Positions 18,151 to 26,246 of a DNA stretch of 64,000 nt are shown in pieces. Within the stretch, counting starts at the first letter, position 1; each line of letters opens with the position of its first letter. Source of the stretch: Streptomyces aquilus (lineage in GTDB: Bacteria > Actinomycetota > Actinomycetes > Streptomycetales > Streptomycetaceae); contig NZ_CP034463.1 in the NCBI RefSeq assembly GCF_003955715.1, positions 6,820,001-6,884,000 on the forward strand. Reading direction: 5' to 3'. The position numbers and the translations under genes are program-made. Under the pieces are notes generated by a model that worked only from the letters and a program-made list of their open reading frames with translations, was not told where the DNA came from and searched no databases.

Positions 18151-19230
18151 ATGGCCGATACCCCGCTTGACCTCACGCTGGACGCTGCGGAGCTGACCGC
18201 GCAGCTCGTCGACTTCCCCTCGGTGAGCGGCACCGAGAAGCCCCTCGCGGACGCCATCGAGACCGCGCTGCGCGCCCTGCCGCACCTCACGGTCGACCGG
18301 TACGGCAACAACGTGGTGGCCCGCACGAACCTGGGCCGCGCGGAGCGGGTCATCCTCGCCGGCCACATCGACACCGTCCCCATCGCCGACAACGTCCCCT
18401 CCCGCCTCGACGAGGACGGCTACCTCTGGGGCTGCGGCACCTGCGACATGAAGTCCGGCGTCGCCGTCCAACTGCGCATCGCGGCCACGGTCCCGGCCCC
18501 CAACCGCGACCTCACCTTCGTCTTCTACGACAACGAAGAGGTCGCCGCCCACCTCAACGGCCTGGGCCATGTCGCCGAGGCCCACCCCGAGTGGCTGGCG
18601 GGCGACTTCGCGGTGCTCCTCGAACCCACCGACGGCCAGGTGGAGGGCGGCTGCCAGGGCACGCTCAGGGTGCTGCTCAAGTTCAAGGGGGAGAGGGCGC
18701 ACTCCGCGCGCGCGTGGATGGGCTCCAACGCGATCCACGCGTCCGCGCGCGTGCTGGCCAAGCTGGCCGCGTACGAGCCGCGCCGGCCGGTGGTGGACGG
18801 CCTGCGCTACCACGAGGGCCTCAACGCCGTCGGCATCGAGGGCGGAGTGGCCACCAACGTCATCCCGGACGCCTGCACGGTCACCGTCAACTTCCGCTAC
18901 GCGCCCGACCGCAGCGAGGAGGAGGCCGAGGCCTTCGTCCGCGACTACTTCGCCGACTGCGGCGTGGACGAGTTCGTCGTCGACGACCACACCGGCGGGG
19001 CCCGACCGGGCCTGAACGACCCGTCCGCGGCGGCCTTCGTGCAGGCCGTGGGCGGCGAGGTCCACCCCAAGTACGGCTGGACCGACGTGTCCCGCTTCAG
19101 CCGCCTGGGCATCCCCGCCGTCAACTACAGCCCCGGCAACCCGCTGCTCGCCCACAAGGTCGACGAGCGGGTGAAGGCGTCGCTGATCCCGGTCGCGGAG
19201 GAGCGTTTGAGGACGTGGCTGACGGCATGA
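18151..19230 (+). CDS. dapE: Succinyl-diaminopimelate desuccinylase DapE
   Basis: 359-aa M20 metallohydrolase releasing LL-diaminopimelate and succinate. Metal ligands are visible in ILAGHIDTVP (His, Asp), CDMKSG (Asp bridging), FYDNEEV (catalytic Glu and ligand Glu) and LLEPTDG. The actinobacterial form GTCDMKSGVAVQLR is well conserved. ATG at 18151; the GTC-rich upstream frame lacks homology. It is divergent from the transglycosylase-like gene and lies 3 kb from dapC, with which it makes the last part of the succinylase DAP pathway. Confidence 0.95.
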   Translation: MADTPLDLTLDAAELTAQLVDFPSVSGTEKPLADAIETALRALPHLTVDRYGNNVVARTNLGRAERVILAGHIDTVPIADNVPSRLDEDGYLWGCGTCDMKSGVAVQLRIAATVPAPNRDLTFVFYDNEEVAAHLNGLGHVAEAHPEWLAGDFAVLLEPTDGQVEGGCQGTLRVLLKFKGERAHSARAWMGSNAIHASARVLAKLAAYEPRRPVVDGLRYHEGLNAVGIEGGVATNVIPDACTVTVNFRYAPDRSEEEAEAFVRDYFADCGVDEFVVDDHTGGARPGLNDPSAAAFVQAVGGEVHPKYGWTDVSRFSRLGIPAVNYSPGNPLLAHKVDERVKASLIPVAEERLRTWLTA

Positions 19231-19331
19231 GGCGGTAAGGCCGCTGCACGGCGGACACGCACATGTCCCCCCTCCGTAACCCGCGTAGATCTAGGCTGAA
19301 GCAGAACTACCCGCTAGCGGAGGGAGCGCAC

Positions 19332-20090
19332 ATGGCTACCGGCAACCCCGAGGGGAAGAAGCAGCCACCGTCGGAGCAGCGCCTGGGACCCGTCCTCCGA
19401 AGGCGTGGACAGGTCACGGCCAGCACCACCGACCAGCGGCTCCTGGACGCGGGCGGCCCCTCCGACTGGGTCCACACCGACCCCTGGCGGGTCCTGCGCA
19501 TCCAGTCGGAGTTCATCGAGGGCTTCGGCACGCTCGCCGAACTCCCGCCCGCGATCAGCGTGTTCGGCTCCGCGCGGACCCCGGCGGACTCCCCGGAGTA
19601 CGAGGCGGGCGTGCAGCTCGGCCGAGGCCTGGTCGAGGCCGGCTTCGCGGTGATCACGGGCGGCGGTCCAGGGGCGATGGAGGCGGCCAACAAGGGCGCC
19701 TGCGAGGCGAACGGCATCTCGGTGGGCCTCGGCATCGAGCTGCCCTTCGAGCAGGGCCTGAACCCGTACGTCGACATCGGCCTGAACTTCCGGTACTTCT
19801 TCGTCCGCAAGATGATGTTCGTGAAGTACGCGCAGGGCTTCGTGGTCCTGCCCGGCGGCCTCGGCACCCTCGACGAGCTCTTCGAGGCCCTCACCCTCGT
19901 CCAGACCCAGAAGGTCACCCGCTTCCCGATCGTCCTGTTCGGCAGCGCCTACTGGGGCGGCCTCGTGGACTGGCTGAAGAACACCCTGATCGCCCAGGGC
20001 AAGGCCTCCGAGAAGGACCTCCTGCTGTTCCACGTCACGGACGACGTGGACGAGGCGGTGGCGCTGGTGTCGAAGGAGGCGGGCCGCTAG
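19332..20090 (+). CDS. LOG family protein (TIGR00730 Rossmann fold)
   Basis: 252 aa. The motif PGGLGTLDELFE is the PGGxGTxxE signature of LOG/lysine-decarboxylase-like proteins, which in characterised members release cytokinin bases from nucleotide 5'-monophosphates; ITGGGPGAMEAANKGA is the nucleotide-binding loop. ATG at 19332 follows GGAGG. The longer N-terminal arm (residues 1-70, RRRGQVTASTTDQRLLD) is typical of the actinobacterial dapE-linked paralogue. The biological substrate in Streptomyces is uncertain. Convergent with folP2. Confidence 0.9.
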   Translation: MATGNPEGKKQPPSEQRLGPVLRRRGQVTASTTDQRLLDAGGPSDWVHTDPWRVLRIQSEFIEGFGTLAELPPAISVFGSARTPADSPEYEAGVQLGRGLVEAGFAVITGGGPGAMEAANKGACEANGISVGLGIELPFEQGLNPYVDIGLNFRYFFVRKMMFVKYAQGFVVLPGGLGTLDELFEALTLVQTQKVTRFPIVLFGSAYWGGLVDWLKNTLIAQGKASEKDLLLFHVTDDVDEAVALVSKEAGR

Positions 20091-20105
20091 GGCCGGTCCG
20101 GCGGA

Positions 20106-20966
20106 TCAGGCCAGTCCCCGGCGGGCGACCGCCGGGGGCCGGTGGCCCGCGATCGACGCCACCATGTCCAGCACCTGACGGGTCTCGGCGACCTCGTGCA
20201 CGCGGTAGACCTGCGCCCCGAGCCACGCCGAGACCGCCGTCGTCGCGAGCGTCCCGACGACCCGCTCCTTCACCGGCTTGTCCAGCGTCTCGCCGACGAA
20301 GTCCTTGTTCGACAGGGACACCAGCACCGGCCACCCCGTCTCCACCATCTCCCCGAGCCGCCGCGTCGCCTCGAGACCGTGCCGCGTGTTCTTCCCGAAG
20401 TCGTGCCCCGGATCGATCATCACCGACTCCCGCGGCACCCCCAGCGCCACAGCCCGCTCGGCCAGCCCCACGGTCACCCGCAGGATGTCGGCCATGACGT
20501 CGTCGTACGTCACCCGATGCGGCCGCGTACGAGGCTCGGCCCCGCCCGCGTGCGTGCACACCAGACCCACCCCGTACCGCGCGGCCACCTCCGCGAGCCC
20601 CGGATCGACCCCGCCCCACGCGTCGTTCAGCACATCCGCGCCCGCCTCGCACACGGCCTCACCGACCGACGCCCGCCAGGTGTCCACGCTGATGACGACG
20701 TCGGGGAACCGCCGCCGCACCTCCGCCACGAACCCGACCGTCCGCCGCGCCTCCTCCTCGGCGGACACCTCTTCGCCCGGCCCGGCCTTGACCCCGCCGA
20801 TGTCGATGATCGCGGCACCCTCGGCCACCGCCTGCTCCACGCGCGCGAGGGCCGGCTCGTCCCGGAAGGTCGCGCCCTGGTCGTAGAAGGAGTCCGGGGT
20901 CCGGTTCACGATCGCCATGATCACCGGCTCGTGCGGTTCGAATTCCCGCCTGCCCAGCCTGAGCAT
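20106..20966 (-). CDS. folP2: FolP2-type dihydropteroate synthase homologue
   Basis: 286-aa TIM-barrel of the DHPS fold. Pterin-site motifs are kept: VNRTPDSFYD, ISVDTWRA, NDAWGG, IDPGHDFGK and the closing RVHEV. The p-aminobenzoate loop differs: where genuine synthases have DIGGESTRPG, this protein has DIGGVKAGPG, losing the Ser-Thr-Arg trio. This is the form of mycobacterial FolP2 (Rv1207), which as I recall does not replace FolP1. So the true substrate is uncertain. Neighbours (dapE, LOG, DivIVA-like, tag) are the same as in M. tuberculosis. Confidence 0.88.
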   Translation of the reverse strand: MLRLGRREFEPHEPVIMAIVNRTPDSFYDQGATFRDEPALARVEQAVAEGAAIIDIGGVKAGPGEEVSAEEEARRTVGFVAEVRRRFPDVVISVDTWRASVGEAVCEAGADVLNDAWGGVDPGLAEVAARYGVGLVCTHAGGAEPRTRPHRVTYDDVMADILRVTVGLAERAVALGVPRESVMIDPGHDFGKNTRHGLEATRRLGEMVETGWPVLVSLSNKDFVGETLDKPVKERVVGTLATTAVSAWLGAQVYRVHEVAETRQVLDMVASIAGHRPPAVARRGLA

Positions 20967-21030
20967 CCCCTGTGACCTCTCCTAGTACGTCCTGGCAAGT
21001 CGTCGGCCCGCGGCCGCCTGCGACCCTAAC

Positions 21031-21077
21031 TGTCAGACTCGCATGGCACGATCGGACTCTGACACATTCGAGTCCGA
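21031..21077. promoter_or_regulatory. Overlapping inverted repeats between folP2 and the DivIVA-like gene
   Basis: TGTCAGA (21031-21037) pairs with TCTGACA (21058-21064), and TCGGACTC (21052-21059) pairs with GAGTCCGA (21070-21077). The two pairings share bases, so they exclude one another if formed in RNA; as DNA they make three GACTC-type half-sites in 45 bases. Located in the 141-base divergent region. Operator or leader structure. Confidence 0.4.
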
Positions 21078-21107
21078 CACTTTCACCGAGCGTGGGGGCC
21101 CACAGCG

Positions 21108-21482
21108 ATGGTTATGTTCTTGTTCCTCGTCGTCGCGCTCGCCGTCGTGGTCGCCGCGGTGACGCTCGCCGTGGTGGGCGGCGGCGAGACGGGCCCGCTC
21201 CCGGAGGCCGCCCCGGAGCGCCTCCAGGACCCCCTGCCGTACGACCGCCCGGTCCACCGCGCCGACGTGGAGGCCCTCCGCTTCCCGCTCGCCGCGCGCG
21301 GCTACCGCATGGCCGACGTGGACGACGCCCTCGGCCGCCTCGGCGCCGAGCTCGCCGAGCGCGACGCGCGCATCGCCGACCTGGAGTCGGCCCTGGCCGG
21401 CGCCCAGGCCGCCGCCCACGGCACGCATGCCTCGCATGCCTCCCACGTCTCCATGGAGAAGCCCGCTCAGGAGGACCAGTGA
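21108..21482 (+). CDS. Small membrane-anchored DivIVA-domain-like protein
   Basis: 124 aa. One N-terminal membrane helix (residues 3-24, FLFLVVALAVVVAAVTLAVV), then the DivIVA-type segment ADVEALRFPLAARGYRMADVDDALGRL followed by a short coiled-coil stretch (AELAERDARIADLESALAGA) and a His/Ala-rich tail. Corresponds in position to Rv1209 as I recall. Overlaps the tag gene (GTG at 21479), so they are translationally coupled. A structural or recruiting role at the membrane is inference. Confidence 0.82.
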   Translation: MVMFLFLVVALAVVVAAVTLAVVGGGETGPLPEAAPERLQDPLPYDRPVHRADVEALRFPLAARGYRMADVDDALGRLGAELAERDARIADLESALAGAQAAAHGTHASHASHVSMEKPAQEDQ

Positions 21483-22060
21483 GCGACGGAAGCGCCCTCG
21501 CCGGCCCGGACGGCCGTCTGCGCTGCCCCTGGGGCGTCTCCACCGAGGACTACCTCGCCTACCACGACGAGGAGTGGGGCCGCCCGGTCCACGGCGACGA
21601 CGCCCTCTACGAGCGCCTCTGCCTGGAGGCCTTCCAGTCCGGCCTCTCGTGGATCACGATCCTGCGCCGCCGGGAGGGCTTCCGCGCGGCCTTCGCGGGC
21701 TTCGAGATCGCCAAGGTGGCGGCGTTCACGGACACCGACCGCGACCGCCTCCTCCTGGACGAGGGCATCATCCGCAACCGCGCCAAGATCGACGCGACCC
21801 TCGCCAACGCGCGCGTACTGGCCGAGTGGGCCCCGGGCGAGCTCGACGAGTTCATCTGGTCCCACGCCCCGAAGACGCCGGGCCCGGCTCCCCGGACGGT
21901 GGGAGACGTCCCGGCGATCACCCCGGAGTCGACGGCCCTGTCGAAGGCCCTGAAGAAGAAGGGCTTGCGCTTCGTGGGGCCGACGACGGCGTACGCCCTG
22001 ATGCAGGCGTGCGGTCTGGTGAACGATCACCTGGCCGACTGCTCGGCCAGGCGGAGCTGA
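21479..22060 (+). CDS. tag: DNA-3-methyladenine glycosylase I
   Basis: 193-aa base-excision-repair enzyme. CPWGVSTEDYLAYHDEEWGRP near the N-terminus contains the Cys and His used for the structural zinc with the C-terminal residues, and LEAFQSGLSWITILRRREGFRAAF is the helix-hairpin-helix region. Active-site Glu is in FQSGLSW-adjacent DEEWG/LEAF motifs. GTG start at 21479 has AGGAGG at 21469-21474. Overlaps the DivIVA-like gene by 4 bases. Length is normal for Tag. Confidence 0.94.
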   Translation: MSDGSALAGPDGRLRCPWGVSTEDYLAYHDEEWGRPVHGDDALYERLCLEAFQSGLSWITILRRREGFRAAFAGFEIAKVAAFTDTDRDRLLLDEGIIRNRAKIDATLANARVLAEWAPGELDEFIWSHAPKTPGPAPRTVGDVPAITPESTALSKALKKKGLRFVGPTTAYALMQACGLVNDHLADCSARRS

Positions 22061-22066
22061 GCCCCC

Positions 22067-22858
22067 TCAGCGTCCCAGGTACTTGGGCTGCTCCTTGTTC
22101 ACGAACGCCCGCACCGCGATCGCATGGTCCTCCGACGCCCCCGCCCGCGTCTGGAGCTCGTCCTCCTTCTCCAGCGTCTCCGCCAGAGAGTGCGAGAACC
22201 CGTAGGCGACGGACTCCTTGATCGCCGCGTACGCCACGGTCGGCCCCTCGGCCAGCGCCCGCGCCACCTTCTCGGCCTCGGCGTGCAGCTCACCCGCCGG
22301 GACCAGCCGGTTCGCGATGCCCAGCTCGTACGCCTCCTGGGCCTTGATCGTCCGCGGGAAGAGCAGCAGGTCGGCGGCGCGCCCGGGGCCCACCACCCGC
22401 GGCAGGGTCCACGAGATCCCGGAGTCCGCCGTCAGCGCGACGCCCGCGAACGAGGTGTTGAACCCGGCCGTGTCCGCGACCACCCGGTAGTCCGCCGCGA
22501 GCGCCAGGCCGAACCCGGCCCCGGCCGCGACGCCGTTCACCCCGGCCACCACCGGCTTGGGCATCTCCGTCAGGGCGCGCACGACCGGGTTGTAGTGCTC
22601 CTTGACCGTGCTCATGACGGAGGTCGAGCCGTCCGCGAGCAGCCCGATGTGCTCCTTGAGGTCCTGCCCCACACAGAACGCTCGGTCCCCGGCGGAGGTC
22701 AGCAGCACGGCCCGTACGGCGTCGTCACCGGCCGCGGCCTGGACCGCGTCCCGCAGCGCGACCTTCGTCGCGATGTTCAGCGCGTTCATCGCCTCGGGCC
22801 GGTTGATGGTGATCGTCGCGAGTCCGTCGCTCACCTCGTAGAGCACGGTGTCGGCCAT
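22067..22858 (-). CDS. Enoyl-CoA hydratase/isomerase (crotonase) family protein
   Basis: 263 aa with a strong RBS (GGAGGGG) before ATG 22858. Oxyanion-hole segments are CVGQDLKEH and GVAAGAGFGLALAADYRV. In place of the hydratase Glu the second catalytic stretch reads VALTADSGISWTLPRVVG, with an Asp as in PaaG/isomerase-type crotonases, so isomerisation is at least as likely as hydration. The 363 bases up to the next gene hold divergent promoters and no credible ORF. Convergent with tag. Confidence 0.88.
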   Translation of the reverse strand: MADTVLYEVSDGLATITINRPEAMNALNIATKVALRDAVQAAAGDDAVRAVLLTSAGDRAFCVGQDLKEHIGLLADGSTSVMSTVKEHYNPVVRALTEMPKPVVAGVNGVAAGAGFGLALAADYRVVADTAGFNTSFAGVALTADSGISWTLPRVVGPGRAADLLLFPRTIKAQEAYELGIANRLVPAGELHAEAEKVARALAEGPTVAYAAIKESVAYGFSHSLAETLEKEDELQTRAGASEDHAIAVRAFVNKEQPKYLGR

Positions 22859-23078
22859 GATGCGTCCCCTCCTGCGTCCTTGCGGGTTACTTGCGGGTTC
22901 AGTAGGACAGCATGGCGGAGATCACCGCCCAGGGACCGGAACGGACGTGTGACCTGCATCAAAGAATCGGCGACCGAATTCTGTCGCCGAACATGTGCAC
23001 GGCCGCGCAGTATCGCAGTCACATCGCCGAATTGAGTGGTTTTGCTCGCGCGCGTTGCCCAAGCGATGCCGACTGATG

Positions 23079-23109
23079 TTGGTCATCGGGTCCTGAGATG
23101 CGGGATAAT
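23079..23109 (+). promoter_or_regulatory. Possible promoter of the DUF3117 gene
   Basis: TTGGTC (23079-23084) and GATAAT (23104-23109) with a 19-base spacer, about 110 bases before the ATG at 23222. The region 22859-23221 has no gene; this is the best promoter-like match in it. The spacer is one or two bases long for a vegetative promoter, hence the low confidence. Confidence 0.35.
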
Positions 23110-23221
23110 GGCTTGGAAGCAATGTGTTCGATGCCGGTGTCGCGTGCTCACGCACGACACGCGTGCCCTCCCAGGGGCCGTCGGCTTTGACGATGAGCTG
23201 GTTTCAGGAAGGGGAACGAGC

Positions 23222-23389
23222 ATGGCGGCCATGAAGCCGCGGACGGGCGATGGCCCGCTCGAGGTGACCAAGGAGGGGCGGGGCATCGTCATGCGCGTTC
23301 CGCTCGAAGGCGGCGGTCGGCTCGTCGTCGAGCTGACCCCTGACGAGGCCGACGCGCTCGGCGACGCCCTCAAGAAGGTCGTCGGCTGA
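23222..23389 (+). CDS. DUF3117 family small protein, 55 aa
   Basis: Sequence begins MAAMKPRTGDGPLEVTKEGR and continues through MRVPLEGGGRLVVELTPDEA, the highly conserved DUF3117 pattern of actinobacteria (Rv1211 in M. tuberculosis as I recall). RBS GGAAGGGG at 23209-23216. No membrane segment, no cysteine. Function unknown. Followed by a strong hairpin. The conservation of this tiny protein next to tag in distant actinobacteria argues that it matters. Confidence 0.9.
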   Translation: MAAMKPRTGDGPLEVTKEGRGIVMRVPLEGGGRLVVELTPDEADALGDALKKVVG

Positions 23390-23415
23390 CGCGGAAGCGA
23401 CCATACCCTTTCGGT

Positions 23416-23445
23416 GACCCCGGCATCGCATGCGGTGCCGGGGTC
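23416..23445. terminator. Terminator hairpin after DUF3117
   Basis: Near-perfect inverted repeat starting GACCCCGGCATCGC, with one T-G wobble, followed by GCTGTTT. It lies between the DUF3117 stop and the minus-strand O-methyltransferase stop, so it can serve both. Confidence 0.75.
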
Positions 23446-23481
23446 GCTGTTTACCGCCTCAGGGCCGGTACTGCCGCATGA

Positions 23482-24114
23482 CTACCGCTTGACCGCGCAC
23501 AGCAGCCCGTCACCCACCGGCAGCAGCGACGGCACCAGTTCCGGGCTCTCCCGCACCGCGCGCAGCAGCTCGCGCAGCCGCAGCACCTCGGTCGGCTGCG
23601 GACCCGAGTCCACCGTCCGGCCGTGCGCGAAGACCCCCTCGAACACCACGAGGCCCCCCGGTCGCAGCAGGCGCAACGATTCAGCGAGGTAGTCCATGAC
23701 CTCCTGACGGTCGCCGTCGCAGAAGACGAGGTCGTAGCCGGCGTCCGCGAGCCGGGGCAGGACGTCGAGGGCGCGGCCGGGGATGAAGCGGGCCCGGTTG
23801 CTGGCGAAGCCGGAGGCCCGGAAGGCCTGACGGGCGAACTGCTGGTGCTCCGGCTCGGGGTCGACGGTCGTCAGGACGCCGTCGGGGCGCATGCCGTGCA
23901 GCAGATGGATGCCGGAGACTCCCGTACCGGTGCCGATCTCGGCGACCGCCTTGGCGTCCACCGAGGCCGCCAGCAACCGCAGTGCCGCACCCGCGCCGGG
24001 CGACACCGAGCGCAGCCCTGCCTCACGGGCCCGGTCGCGGGCCCAGAGCAGCACTTCGTCCTCGGCGACGTAGGCGTCGGCGAACGCCCAGCTCGTCTGC
24101 CGGTTGCCGGTAAT
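23482..24114 (-). CDS. O-methyltransferase (AdoMet-dependent, Rv1220c-like), apparent ATT start
   Basis: 210 aa if started at ATT 24112-24114. The AdoMet motif I is AVAEIGTGTGVSGIHLLHGM; VDPEPEHQQFAR and LVFCDGDRQEV follow, as in class I catechol/caffeoyl-CoA-type methyltransferases. The N-terminus ITGNRQTSWAFADAYVAEDE aligns in style with the start of Rv1220c and must be translated, but in that frame no ATG, GTG or TTG occurs between an upstream stop and it. GGAGAGG lies 3 bases before the ATT. The first conventional start (GTG 24054) would delete 20 conserved residues. Divergent from sigE. Confidence 0.85.
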   Translation of the reverse strand: MTGNRQTSWAFADAYVAEDEVLLWARDRAREAGLRSVSPGAGAALRLLAASVDAKAVAEIGTGTGVSGIHLLHGMRPDGVLTTVDPEPEHQQFARQAFRASGFASNRARFIPGRALDVLPRLADAGYDLVFCDGDRQEVMDYLAESLRLLRPGGLVVFEGVFAHGRTVDSGPQPTEVLRLRELLRAVRESPELVPSLLPVGDGLLCAVKR

Positions 24115-24166
24115 GACCCTCTCCTGTCCCCGTGGTTGCCTGGGCGTGACTGTATCCGTTGGGGCC

Positions 24167-24193
24167 GGGAACCTGCTGATGGGACCGGGCGTT
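24167..24193 (+). promoter_or_regulatory. ECF-type promoter of the sigma factor gene (probable autoregulation)
   Basis: GGGAAC at 24167-24172 and CGTT at 24190-24193 with a 17-base spacer, which fits the GGAAC-N16/18-CGTT consensus of ECF sigma factors of this group. Predicted transcription start is near 24200, upstream of the ECF gene it precedes. The fit to consensus is seen; that the encoded sigma factor itself uses it is inference. Confidence 0.65.
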
Positions 24194-24355
24194 TAGAGGG
24201 GTGGAGACGCACCCGGGGGGACACAGTTGGATCACGACGACGAGCAGGGGCTCGGACAGGGCCCCGAGCGGGCGGTGACGCAGCCGTACGAGCGGTATCA
24301 GCCCAGATCAAATTCTCGTAAAACCGCTTATCCGGAGCTAACGGGCGAGGTGGCT

Positions 24356-25126
24356 ATGGTAGGGGCTCCACTGGACACCACCAGAGCCGACAGGGGAGGT
24401 GCGGCTGCGCCTGTGGATCGCGGAGGAGTGCTGCGGCGCTTCCTCGGATCGGCGGGTAGGCCGAAATCCGTGAACGACACCGCTGCTGACCCCAGCCACG
24501 ACGAGTACAGCCAGACCGCGACCTTCTCCACCGACGCGGACGGGCAGGCGTGGACTCCTCCGACGTGGGAGGAGATCGTCAGCACGCACAGCGGCCGGGT
24601 CTACCGGCTCGCCTACCGCCTGACGGGCAACCAGCACGACGCGGAGGACCTCACCCAGGAGGTCTTCGTCCGCGTCTTCCGCTCCTTGTCGACCTACACG
24701 CCCGGCACCTTCGAGGGCTGGCTGCACCGCATCACCACCAACCTCTTCCTGGACATGGTGCGCCGCAAGCAGCGCATCCGCTTCGACGCCCTCGGCGAGG
24801 ACGCGGCCGAGCGCCTGCCCAGCCGCGAGCCCTCACCCCAGCAGGTCTTCAACGACGCCCACTTCGACGCGGACGTCCAGCAGGCCCTCGACACCCTGGC
24901 GCCCGAGTTCCGCGCCGCGGTCGTGCTGTGCGACATCGAAGGACTGTCGTACGAGGAGATCGCCGCGACCCTCGGCGTCAAGCTCGGCACCGTCCGCTCC
25001 CGTATCCACCGCGGCCGTTCCCAGCTGCGCAAGGCCCTCGCGCACCGCTCTCCGGAGGCCCGCAAGGAGCGCCGCTCCTTCGTGCCCCGCGTCGCCGCAC
25101 TGGGGGGAGGGGGCGCGACCGCGTGA
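24356..25126 (+). CDS. sigE: ECF RNA polymerase sigma factor, SigE (M. tuberculosis) type
   Basis: 256 aa. Region 2 reads [20 protein letters not shown] then [10 protein letters not shown] and [10 protein letters not shown]; region 4 reads [20 protein letters not shown] followed by [13 protein letters not shown] chose ATG 24356, 5 bases after GAGG, because it gives the same length as M. tuberculosis SigE (257 aa); a TTG at 24227 would add 43 poorly conserved residues. The stop overlaps the anti-sigma gene. Note that the name SigE of S. coelicolor belongs to a different ECF factor. Role: envelope-stress regulon, inferred from neighbours. Confidence 0.9.
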   Translation: MVGAPLDTTRADRGGAAAPVDRGGVLRRFLGSAGRPKSVNDTAADPSHDEYSQTATFSTDADGQAWTPPTWEEIVSTHSGRVYRLAYRLTGNQHDAEDLTQEVFVRVFRSLSTYTPGTFEGWLHRITTNLFLDMVRRKQRIRFDALGEDAAERLPSREPSPQQVFNDAHFDADVQQALDTLAPEFRAAVVLCDIEGLSYEEIAATLGVKLGTVRSRIHRGRSQLRKALAHRSPEARKERRSFVPRVAALGGGGATA

Positions 25127-26088
25127 GTGGATCACGGCCCAACCCCGCCAAAGGGCATCTCGCGGAGCAGCATCTGGGAGACCGACTCGCCGCGCTTGTG
25201 GACGGCGAGCTCGGTCATGAGACGCGCGAGCGCGTCCTCGCCCACCTGGCCACCTGCGCCAAGTGCAAGGCCGAGGCCGACGCCCAGCGCCGACTGAAGA
25301 ACGTCTTCGCGGAGGCGGCCCCGCCGCCCCCGTCCGAGAGCTTCCTGGCGCGACTGCAGGGGCTGCCCGGAGGAGGTGGCACGGACGACGGCGCCGGCTC
25401 GCCGTTCGGGGGAGGCTTTCCCGACGTCTTCGCCGAACGACCCGGGACCGCCGGAGTCTTCGGAGTGAAGCGCGGCGAGCGCTTCGAGTTCGACTACGTC
25501 CCGACCCGCCCGCACGGCTCGGTCCTCCCGGCCGGCATGGACCGCGGCGGCTTCCGCATCCACGACGTCAGTCGGCACGAGGCCGAGCGGACGGCGTCGC
25601 GCGGCATGCGCTTCGCGTTCGTCGCCGCCGGTGCGGTGTCGCTGGCCGCGATCGCGCTGGGCGGTGTCACGACCGGCGTCCCGGCCGACACCGACGCGCG
25701 CGGTGGCTCGGGCGGCAGCAATGTGACCCCGGCCCGCACCCAGGGCACCGGGGCCGCGACCACGCCGGACAGCCAGCGCCGCCGTGCGGTGGGCCCGCTG
25801 CTCGCCGCCGGTCAGTCCCGGATCGACGACACCGGGTCCGCCCCGACCGAGGCCTCCGCCCCGCTCGTACCCGGCGTACCGGCCCAGCCGGTCTCGCGCA
25901 CGCTCGCGACACCCGTCGTGGCCGGCGCGGCCGTCATGTCCCCGCTGATACGTCCGCTCAGCACCTCTCCCCAGCTGACGCTGACCGCGTGGTCCACCGC
26001 ACCGGACCTCCCCCCGCCCGCCCTTCTCGCCGCACCCGTCCCCGACGCGACCTCTTCTCCTTCCACCTCCTCCGGCCCCACCCGCTGA
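25123..26088 (+). CDS. Zinc-binding transmembrane anti-sigma factor (RseA-like)
   Basis: 321 aa, GTG start inside the sigE stop (GTGA overlap), so stoichiometry is coupled. The cytosolic ZAS motif H-x3-C-x2-C is HLATCAKC at about residues 46-53, preceded by [20 protein letters not shown]. One membrane helix is at about residues 166-188 ([19 protein letters not shown]). The outer part is Ser/Pro/Ala/Thr rich. It is expected to hold the ECF factor until stress; the HtrA protease next door is the natural partner for its turnover, though this is inferred. Confidence 0.9.
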   Translation: MSGSRPNPAKGHLAEQHLGDRLAALVDGELGHETRERVLAHLATCAKCKAEADAQRRLKNVFAEAAPPPPSESFLARLQGLPGGGGTDDGAGSPFGGGFPDVFAERPGTAGVFGVKRGERFEFDYVPTRPHGSVLPAGMDRGGFRIHDVSRHEAERTASRGMRFAFVAAGAVSLAAIALGGVTTGVPADTDARGGSGGSNVTPARTQGTGAATTPDSQRRRAVGPLLAAGQSRIDDTGSAPTEASAPLVPGVPAQPVSRTLATPVVAGAAVMSPLIRPLSTSPQLTLTAWSTAPDLPPPALLAAPVPDATSSPSTSSGPTR

Positions 26089-26246
26089 CCGGCGTCTGCG
26101 CGTCGGCCGGTGAACCTGGTTGAATCCAGTCAGAGCCGTGCCGTGTCCTGTCCGGCAGCTCAGGCCGTGTCGTCGAGGCGCTGTGCCTGAGAGGTGTGGG
26201 TGAGTGGGGTCCGCCGTGCCGGACGGGCCCTGGCTGTGGGGAGAGC

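Noticed and set aside
24227..24355. TTG start extending the ECF sigma factor by 43 residues
   Set aside because: Poor ribosome site and non-conserved-looking sequence; the ATG at 24356 has GAGG at good spacing and gives the expected length. A longer isoform remains possible.
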